Part shown: positions 34,031 through 43,600 of the stretch, in pieces
Numbering within the stretch: the first letter of the stretch is position 1
Layout of the letters: each line of letters starts with the position of its first letter
Notes under the pieces: generated by a model
The model's input: the letters and a program-made list of their open reading frames with translations, nothing else
What the model was told of the DNA's origin: nothing
Database searches by the model: none
Source of the DNA: Haliclystus octoradiatus
Lineage: Eukaryota; Cnidaria; Staurozoa; Stauromedusae; Haliclystidae
Reading direction: 5' to 3'
NCBI GenBank assembly: GCA_916610825.1
Contig: OU744452.1
Span: 3,073,543-3,137,542 of the forward strand
Length of the DNA: 64,000 nt
Program-made: the position numbers and the translations under genes

Positions 34031-34660
34031 TGTTTATGAATCGCAAATCAATTATACTGTACAGTAAAACCTGTATATTACAGCCAACTACGCGATCTAG
34101 AGAATTGACCGTTAAAGGTAGGTGGTGTTTATATACAGGGCTGATTTAATAGAAAATACTATACTATACACTGCTAGAGTGACCACTGTAGACACGTAGC
34201 AGAGGTATATAGATGACCGTTATAACATGTTTGACTGTAAAGTATTTGCAATTTATTTTGCATACATTCATGAAATGATTGCTGAAAATTCTTATGCAGG
34301 GACGCACAGTACAACTTTAAAAGGTACACTATGTTGCTACTTGGTATAATGTTTATGTATCGCAAATCCATATACAGTAAAACCTGTATATAAAAGTTAA
34401 CTACGAGATCTGGAGAATTGACCGATATATGTATGTGATCTTTATCTGATTAAATAGAAAAAACCTAATTAAACCTTGCTAGAGTGAGTGACCACTGTAG
34501 ACACGTAGCTGAGGTATAGAGGTGGCAGTGATAACAGGTTTGATTGTAGAGTATTTGCAATTTATTTTGTATACATTCATGAAATGGTTGCTGAATATGT
34601 TTATGCAAGGACACACAGTGCAACTTTAAAAGGTACACTATGTTGCCATCTGGTATTGAC
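34031..34660. repeat. Diverged 319-bp tandem duplication
   Basis: 34031-34349 and 34350-34660 match along their length, with several small indels. Each holds ACAGTAAAACCTGTATA (near 34061 and 34374), GACCACTGTAGACACGTAGC and AAAGGTACACTATGTTGC. The CAGTAAAACCTGTATA word resembles ends of pogo/Tigger-type transposons, but no matching inverted end was found. The two 65-codon minus frames (34174-34371 and 34465-34662) are copies of each other through this duplication, not evidence of a gene. Confidence 0.8.
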
Positions 34661-35084
34661 ATGAAACGGCTTAATAGTTATATTTTGGAAGCTGACTATT
34701 TTGTTTGTAGAGCTACAGTTACCAGTAGGATACATGAGAAAATTTCATAATGATTTATCATAATTTATATCTTGAAATGTTTTTTGATTGATGTTATCAT
34801 AGTTTTCAAGTTCTATTATTTTGAATCATAAATTAGCAAGTAGATTATTTTGATTGTAATTGTTATTGTAATCATATAAAAGTAATTTGCCTTGGAAATT
34901 TTGAAATAAAAATAAAACAATTATTGAATTAAAATTTGCATAATACTGAGAATAATTAAGACCTCAGTCTAAGTTATCTGCTTTAATATTCATTCAATAA
35001 TTGCTTAATACGTACATGCCTCTATTAGAGATAGCCTACATCAATCTTACTATTTAAAATCTCTTTTAATGTTTAAATGAAACA

Positions 35085-35475
35085 CAATCTTGCTATAGGT
35101 ACAAAGGCTTAATATTTAAAATGTTTTACTACACTCTTGCTGTAGGTACAAAGGCCTCATATCTAAAATGTTTTGCGTACATACCCTTGCTATAGGTACA
35201 CAGGCTTAATATTCAATATGTTTTATGTAATGCCCCAGCTCTAGGTAAATTCTTTTATATTCAAAATGTTTTACGTACACACCCTTGCTATATAGGTACA
35301 CAAGCTTAATATAGAAAATGTTTTGAACGTACACACCCTTGCTGTAGGTACAGATGCTTAATATTCAAAATGTTTTATGTAATGCCCCAGCTCTAGGTAC
35401 ATTCTCTTACATTTGAAATGTTTCACGTACACGCTCTTAATATTTAATTTTTTTACGTAAATGCCTGCTATACAT
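35085..35475. repeat. Degenerate tandem repeats of about 50 bp
   Basis: CTTGCTATAGGTAC or CTCTAGGTAC followed by TTAATATT and AAAATGTTTTACGTAC recurs about seven times, near 35091, 35141, 35187, 35233, 35287, 35339 and 35389. Spacing is 46-54 bp. No coding role is seen. Confidence 0.75.
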
Positions 35476-37490
35476 ACATACACGCTCTTGATATTTTACG
35501 TTGTCATTTTCTGCACACTTGCGGAATCTATTTTATCCACTCAGAAAAATGTTGTACATTTACATGCAAGAATGTATGAAATGAATAAAAACTGGATTTT
35601 TGAAAGGTTTAGCCTAATATAAAATTTAATCAAAACAAGAAGCAGCACAGAAATGACCCTCGACCTTAGTCAAGACTCATTATTTTGAACAAGACAAACT
35701 CAATTAAAAAGTGTTCGCAAAACAAGGTTAACACATATATACTTAGGCCTAGGCCTATAGCTTCTCAGAACAAGAATACAGTTGTTCATCAATCCAACGT
35801 ATTCCTTCTGATTATTGTATTATTCACGTAATTATCGATAAAATTGAAGCTTCTGTATTTGCAGCATGTTGCCCTCCAAAAATCTAAGATAACTTATTAG
35901 CTTTTTTCTAATTCATAATTCAGAACGCCAACAACTTCTACTTTGAACTCTAGCGTCTTCTATGGTTTCAAGTAGTGTTTGCCAAGTTTGATAAGAATAT
36001 AATGGAATAGAATAACTAAAAACTAAAAGTAGTGATCATTCAGTGATGTTCTAGGGTTGTTATCATTTTCTTATGTTGATTTTGATTTTAAATTATGTAT
36101 TATTTATATTAGTTAAATTTAAATTCATTATCAGACTTAGGCTATAGATTGTAATTATTCTGCGGTAGAAGCAAATAGAAATATTGCAATATTTTGATTA
36201 AAATGCAATTAACTCTCTGTATTTTTATGTCACTGTTCTATCATTCTGGAATTGACTCACTATTATCAGAATATTTGATCATTCTGATGTGTTGATTAAT
36301 TGGAAAAATGTTAAAAGTCTGACTTGAATTTTATAGTATAATAGGAAATGTGATGTGATAGTCTAATAAAGCTTTGAACCTAATTAAAGCAAATTTTCAA
36401 ACTGTCATAAACTACATCGAAATTTCATTTACTCAAATTAATACATCAATCAACCTCAATCTGAGATTATCTCACAGTACCTTGTAAATAAAATGTAAAT
36501 ATCACTATCACTATATTAATAATATTACCATAACAATCTCTTTTAGAATTTATCCAACGATGTCAAAGCAGATGTTGGTTGACATCGAGACGTTAATTTC
36601 GAAGAACGAGAAACGCGATCATTTTAAATCAAATAACTGTTCACATTACACTGTTTACAATGTCAGCAAAAGCTGCCCATCAAATCAATCTGATAACAAA
36701 AATGCAAGGCAATGAAGACTTGGATAGCATACAATCAAAGAGTATAATATACGACAGCATATTTTACTTACCATATATAATAAGCTAGAAGCTAATCTAG
36801 TGAAAATCTAATTCACCATTTCTGCATACAAATAGACATCCTATCTCAGTAAAAAACCAACATCTAATTAGAATGTAGCACATGTAGCTAAGCTTTGTAC
36901 TGGAATTAAACATCCAATCCAGCGTCTGGTATTGGTATTCTGCGAAATTACGCTTGCAAAAATGCACTGATTGTCAAAGCACAATCATCTCTCGATGCAG
37001 CATAATACTTTTTCTATGCAGTTTCTGTGCAAAATAAATTGCAATACCACGCAAAGTAAACTGCCAAGCACCAAATTTATATTTTGAAATTTAGGCGAGT
37101 TGAATTGCCAAATGCGCGTGCGTGATCCTCTTTCTGGCGTGGAGTGCCAAATTATAGCCTGTGTACAGACAATAGCGTTTCTTAAAATAGAAATATCATG
37201 ACCTATAATTGGTTCATAAATTCAAATTGAATTTATTACCATTGTTAAGTATAATAATATGTACAAATATGAATAATATTATAATTATGAATGATTAATT
37301 ATTTATTTATTTATGATTTGATTAATAATTAATATTACATTATATTAAATATGGGCCAAGAGAAACACATTCCGAACCTATTTCGAAACTAAATAAAGAA
37401 CTGCAAGTGACTTTTCCCGAGAACCTTGTTCATAAAAGGTTTATTAACATTAATTCTGAAATTCATAAACCTTTCGAGTCACATATTCCT
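35476..37490. other. Interior of the TIR element, no gene
   Basis: AT-rich, no recognisable gene. Contains two overlapping TAGGCCTA octamers at 35744-35757. Confidence 0.5.
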
Positions 37491-37491
37491 A

Positions 37492-37493
<2 letters not shown>

Positions 37494-37522
<29 letters not shown>
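37494..37522. repeat. (TA)n microsatellite
   Basis: About 14 TA repeats, followed by TATAATA/ATAATA simple sequence to about 37550. Confidence 0.85.
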
Positions 37523-37529
<7 letters not shown>

Positions 37530-37829
37530 ATAATATAATAATAATAATGTGGTATCTAACAGCAGTTGAGATAGTGCTCGATGTCATTTAACAGAGCGTA
37601 AATAATAATAATAATAAAAATATTACATATATAGCGTCTTCCAAGTCCCAACATTCATTGGAAAACATACGAATAAAATCTCAGATAATCTGTACAAATC
37701 CGATAGATGATGATGTAGGATACTGTATCACGCCTTCAATCTCTAAAATTCAACAAATGATGTGGATTCTACTTCTCGTGAAAAGAAACTGAGTTTGAGA
37801 AAAATATTTCTTTATAATAATTAAAATAT

Positions 37830-38060
37830 TCTATGCAAGGAAAAAATGCTAGTGTTCTTGAAATGAGTACGATTTACTTATTCTAAGAACTGTCAGAATT
37901 CTGAGTAAGAAAAAAGTACTAGTCTTCAAATGAGAAATATTTACTTGTTTTGAGACCGCATCAAAATTCTTATCAAGAAAATAATACTAGCAGTCTTGAA
38001 ATAAGAACGATATACTTGTTATAAGAATCAATAGTTTTAAAACAAGTAAAATCATCTTGG
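37830..38060. repeat. Right subterminal degenerate repeats of the TIR element
   Basis: Three loose copies of about 65-70 bp carry CTTGAAATGAGTACGATTTACTT-like text and (A)AGTACTAG words. They echo the sequence just inside the left end (ACTTGAAATGAGTAATTTATTC near 31391), in the same orientation. Confidence 0.6.
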
Positions 38061-38082
38061 TAAGAACGACGTTTTTCCTGTG

Positions 38083-40680
38083 TAAGCAATTTACCATTTC
38101 TGAAGTAGGCATGATGTCACAAATGAAATATTGTAATGTAGAAGTTTATGGCGAATCTGAATATTCAAGTTTTAAAACGATAATAGCTAGCAATACAAGC
38201 GTAAAACTTTTTTATGTATCTATGATCACAAACACAATTATAATCATTCAACTGTTTCGAATGTACTTATGGCGTCACAATCACAATGTTCTTGTGTAAT
38301 CATAGTTTAAATATAATTGGATAACGATAACTAGCAATATAAGCAATTTACCATTTCTGAAGTAGGTATGACGTCACAAAAAAATGTTGTAATGTAGAAG
38401 TTTATGGCGAATCTGAATATTCACTGTTTTTAAACGATCCGATGATAATAACTAGCGATATAAAATATAAGCGTAAAACTTTTTAATGTAGCTATCACAT
38501 TGCAAACACAAATATAATCATTTAACTATTTCGAATGTATTTATGGTGTCACAATCACAATAGGATAGGGGTGATTAGCTCAGTTGGCAGAGCAACCGAA
38601 CTTCAGATCGTGTCATATCTGATCGACTGTGGTTCAAATCCCCCTGAGGTCAACTCAGCCTTGACTTTATCTGTAACATCGAATGAGTACCATCTAAGGA
38701 TGGCGGATGGAATGGTTCAGAAGGAATTGCATTGTGAGTAGCTGCGGCGCATCGTTGCGCATTGACAATCAAGGCCTATCTGCCATGAAATCTGTTGAAA
38801 TTGATCTGCAGTGTCGCGGCTGAGATCTAAGGAGCGTTTAACATCATTGCTCTTAGCGAAAAGAGCCACTCCTCTAGAAATAGAGGAGTGGTACGGGTGC
38901 CTTCGGTAGGGCGACACCGTCCACATTACTTTTTACAATCACAATGTTCTTGTGTAATCATAGTTTAAATATAATCGGATAACGATAACTAGCAATATAA
39001 GCAATTTACCATTTCTGAAGCAGGTATGACGTCACAAGTGAAATATTGTAATGTAGAAGTTTATGGCGAATCTGAATATTCAAGTTTTAAAACGATAATA
39101 GCTAGCAATACAAGCGTAAAACTTTTTTATGTATCTATGATCACAAACAAAAATTATAATCATTCAACTGTTTCGAATGTACTTATGGCGTCACAATCAC
39201 AATGTTCTTGTGTAATCATAGTTTAAATATAATTGGATAACGATAACTAGCAATATAAGCAATTTACCATTTCTGAAGTAGGTATGACGTCACAAAAAAT
39301 GTTGTAATGTAGAAGTTTATGGGGAATCTGAATATTCAATGTTTTAAACGATCCGATGATAATAACTAGCGATATAAAATATAAGCGTAAAACTTTTTAA
39401 TGTAGCTATCACATTGCAAACACAAATATAATCATTTCACTATTTCGAATGTATTTATGGTGTCACAATCACAATGTTCTTGTATAATCATAGTTTAAAT
39501 ATAATCGGATAACGATAACTAGCAATATAAGCAATTTACCATTTCTGAAGCAGGTATGACGTCACAAGTGAAATATTGTAATGTAGAAGTTTATGGCGAA
39601 TCTGAATAATCAATTTTTAAAACGATCCGATGATATTAACTAGCAATATAAGCGTAAAATTTTTTATGTAACTAAGATCACAAACACAATTATAATCATT
39701 CAACTGTTTCGAGTCTACTTATGACGTCACAATCACAATGTTCTTGTGTAGAATTGTATGGCGATTCCAAATCTCATGGTTTGATCATAATCAGATAACG
39801 ATAACTAGCAATATAAGTAGTTTACCATTTCTGACGTAGGCATGACGTTACAAAAAATATGTTGTAATGTAGAAGTTTATGGCGAATCTGAATATTGAAT
39901 GTTTTGAAACGATCCGATGATGATAACCAGCAATATGAGCGTAAAACTTTTTTTATGTAACTATGATCACAAACACAATTATAATCATATAACTGTTTCG
40001 GATGTACTTATGACGTCACAATCCCATTGTTCTTGTGTAGAACTTTATGGCGATTCCAAATATCATAGTTTGAATATATTCGGATAACGATAACTAGCAA
40101 TATAAGCAATTTACCATTTCTGAAGTAGGTTTGACGTCACAAAAAAAAATTTGTAATGTAGAAGTTTATGGCGAATCTGAATATTCAATGTTTTAAAACG
40201 ATCTGATGATAATAACTAGCAATATAAGCGTAAAACTTTCTTAAATGTGGCTACGATGTCACAAACACAATTATAATCATTTAACTGTTTCGAATGTACT
40301 TATGTCGTCACAATCACAATGTTCTTGTGTAGAATTTTATGGCAATTCCAATTATCATAGTTTGAATATAATCGGATAACGATAACTAGCAATATAAGCA
40401 ATTTACCATTTCTGAAGTAGGTATGACGTCAAAAATAAAATGTTGTAATGTAAAAGTTTATGGCGAGTCTGAATATTCAATGTTTTAAAAAGATCGATGA
40501 TAATAACTAGCAGTGTAAGCGTAAAACCTTTTTTTATGTAACTACGGCGTAACAAACCCAGTTATAATCATTTAACTTATTCAAATGTACTTATGACGTC
40601 ACAATCACAATGTTTTTGTGTAGAATTTTATGGCGATTCCGAATATAATTGTTTCAATATAATCGGATAACAATAACAAG
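38083..40680. repeat. CRE-bearing satellite, segment 3
   Basis: About eight monomers continue exactly where segment 2 stopped. A variant with GCGATATAAAATATAAGCG and ATCACATTGCAAACAC occurs twice (near 38455 and 39368), about 540 bp apart plus the 374-bp SINE. That points to a two-monomer higher-order unit that was present before the SINE inserted. The segment ends near 40680, where a different 39-bp satellite begins with no spacer. Confidence 0.93.
38561..38934 (+). mobile_element. tRNA-derived SINE, 374 bp, with structured tail
   Basis: A perfect 10-bp target duplication, ACAATCACAA, flanks it (38551-38560 and 38935-38944). The head is tRNA-like, with the Pol III A box TAGCTCAGTTGG (38576-38587) and B box GGTTCAAATCC (38631-38641), 43 bp apart. 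The middle has GAGGTCAACTCAGCC and GAATGAGTACCA. The tail has consecutive hairpins: GCTCTT/AAGAGC (38849-38866), then CCACTCCTCTA-GAAA-TAGAGGAGTGG (38866-38891), then an imperfect one near 38893-38920. It is not a working tRNA gene: the cloverleaf is imperfect and the unit is a transposed copy. I cannot name the family. Confidence 0.9.
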
Positions 40681-43600
40681 CGAGATTCCTTTGGGACTTA
40701 GACATTGTTTTTGATTTTTTGATCTCTCTTGAGAGGTTATGCATCACTCTTGGTCATTTTGCACACCCTTGGGAATTAGAAAAAAATTTGGTCACGTTGA
40801 ACTCTCTTGGGCATGGAGCATCAGTTTGGTCATTTTGAACTGTTTTAGGAATGAGGCATTGTTTTTGGTCATTTTGAACTCCCTTGGGAATTATCCATTG
40901 ATTATTGTCAAATTGAGCTCTCTACAGAGTCATGTTTCATTCTTGGTCATGTTGCCCTCCTTTTGAGAATTAAGCATTGTTTTTGCTCATTTTGAACTCC
41001 AATCATTGTTTTTGGTCATTTTGTACTCCCTTGGGAGGTGTGCATCATTTTTGGTCATGTCGAACTATCATGGGACTTGAGCTTTGTTTCTGTTCATTTT
41101 GAACTCCCATGGGATTTATGCATCATGTTTGGTCATTTTGAACTCCTTTGGGAGTTATCCATTGCTTTTGGTCAAATTAAGCTCTCTTCGGAGTTATGTA
41201 TCATTCTTGGTCGTTTTGCACTCTCTCGAGAATTAGGCATTACTTTTGGTCATTTTGAACTCCATTGGGAGTTATGCATCATGTTTGATCATTTTGAACT
41301 CCCTTGGGAGTTATGCCTCATATTTGGTCGTTTTGAACTTAAAAGGGAAAAAGGCATTGTCTTTTGTCATTTTGAACTGACTTGGGAAGTATCCATTGTT
41401 TTTGGTCAAATTGAGCTCTTTTCGGTGTAATGTATCATTCTTGGTCATTTTGCACTCCCTTGGGAATTAGGCATTGCTTTTATGTTATTTTGAACTCCCA
41501 TCATTGTTTCTGGTCATTTTAAAATCCCATGGGAGTTATGCATCATTTTGGTCATTTTGAATTACCTTGGGACTAGACATTGTTTTGGTCATTTTGAACT
41601 CTATTGGTAATTATACATCATTCTTGAGCATGGAGCATCATTTTTGGTCATTTTGAACTGTTTTTCGGATGAGGCAATGCTTTTGGTCATTTTGAACTCC
41701 CTTGGGAATTATCCATTGTTTATTGTCAAATTGAGCTCTCAACGGAGCCATGTTTAATTCTTGGTCATGTTGCGCTCCTTTTGAGAATTAGGCATTACTT
41801 TTGGTCATTTTGAACACTTTTATGAGTTATGCATCATTTGCACTCTCTTGGGAATTAGGCATTAATTTTGGTCATGTTGAACTCCCTTTGGAATTATGCC
41901 TCATGTCTGGTCGTTTTGAACTTCCATTTTACTAATGCATTGTTTTTGGTCATTTTAAACTCTTTTATGAGTTATGCATCACTTTGCACTCTCTTGGGAA
42001 TTGGGCACATCTTTTGGTCATTTTGCTCATTCTTGGCAATTCGAAATTGTTTTTTGTCATTTTGAACTGTCTTGGGAGTTATGCATCATTTCTGTTCACT
42101 TTGAACATCCAGGGGGCTCAAGCATTGTTTCTTGTCATTTTGAACTTCCATTATGCATCGTTTTGGTCATATTTAATCACCTTGGAATGAGACATTGTTT
42201 TTGGTCATTTTGAACTTTGTTGGTAATTATACGTCATTAATGGTCATTTTCTACTCTTATGGGAATTAGGCATTACTTTTGGTCATTTTGCACACCTTTT
42301 GGAATTAGGAATTGTTTTTGGTAATTTTGCACCCCTATGGAAATTAGACATTGTTTTTGGTCATTTTGAACACTCTTGGTAGTTATGCATCATTTATGGT
42401 CAGGTTGGGACTGTTTTATGAGTTATTCGTCATTTTAGTCATTTTGAACTTTTTTGAGAATTAGGCATCGCTTTTGTATATTTTGAACTCTCTTGGAAAT
42501 TATGCATCATGTTTGGTCATTTTGAACTCCCTTGGGAGTTATGCATCATGTTTGGTCGTTTTGAACTTCCATGCCACTTGGCATTGTTTTTAGTCATTTT
42601 GCACTCCTTTGGGAATTAGGCAATGTTTTTGATCATTTTGCACACCCTTGTTAATTAGAAATTGTTTTTTGTCATTTCGAAATCTATTGGGAATTATGCA
42701 TCATTTTTGGTCAATTTGAGCTTCCAGGAGGCTCAGGCATTGTTCCTGGTCATTTTAAACTTCCATGGCAGTTATGCATCATTTTGGCCATTTTGAATTA
42801 CCTTGGGAATTATCCATTGCTTTTTGTTATTTTGAACTCCCATCATTGTTTTTGGTAATTTTGAACTCTCTTTGGAGTTACGCAGAATTCTTGATAATTT
42901 TGAACTTCCATGGGACTCACGCATTGCTTTTGGTCATTTTAAACACTTTTATGAGTTATGCATCATTTGCACTCTCTAGGGAATTAGGCACAGGATTGGT
43001 GATTTTGCACTCCCTTAGGATTTAGGCATTGTTTTTGGTCATTTTGCACATTCTTGGGAATTAGACATTGTTTTTTGTCATTTTGCACTACATTGGAAAT
43101 TAGAATATGTTTTTGATCATTTTGCACAGTCTTGGTAATTAGACATTGTTTTATGTCATTTTGCACTATCTTGGGAATAAGAATATGTTTTTGGTCATTT
43201 TGCACACCTTTGGAAATTAGACATTGTTCCTGGTCATTTTGAACTCCCTTGGAAGTTAAGCATCATGTTTGGTCATTTTGAACTCCCTTTGGAGTTATGC
43301 ATCATGTTTGGTCGTTTTGATCTTCCATGCATCTTAGGCATTGTTTTTGGTCCTTTTGAACTCTTTTATGAGTTATGCATCATTTTGCACTCTCTAGAAA
43401 ATTAGGCATGGTTTTTTGTCATTTTGCACACCCTTGAAAATTATGCATTTATTTAGTCATTTTGAACTCCCATCATTGTTTTTGGTAATTTTTACCTCCC
43501 ATTGGAGTGATGCATCATTTTTGTCATTTTGAATTACCTTGGGAATGAGACATTGTTTTTGGTCATTTTGAACAGCCTTGGAAATTATCCATTGCTTTTT

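Larger units (their letters stand above)
31332..38082. mobile_element. Non-autonomous DNA transposon, 6.75 kb, TA target duplication
   Basis: Ends are CACAGGAAAAACGT (31332-31345) and its reverse complement (38069-38082); the match extends to 22 bp with two mismatches. TA flanks both sides (31330-31331 and 38083-38084). Removing the element and one TA restores the satellite phrase AGCAATATAAGCAATTT exactly, so both borders are certain. No frame over 65 codons looks like a protein and no transposase is seen. TA duplication fits Tc1/mariner-like and a few other superfamilies, but the end sequence is not one I recognise. The inside is AT-rich with several tandem repeats, listed separately. Subterminal words such as CTTGAAATGAGTA occur near both ends in the same orientation. 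Confidence 0.88.

Noticed and set aside
31332..38082. Polinton/Maverick or Helitron
   Set aside because: Target duplication is TA, not 6 bp; ends are not AGT- or TC/CTRR-like; and no polymerase, integrase or helicase frame is seen.
38569..38655. A true tRNA gene
   Set aside because: A and B boxes are present, but the cloverleaf is imperfect and the sequence is the head of a 374-bp unit with a 10-bp target duplication, so it is a SINE.
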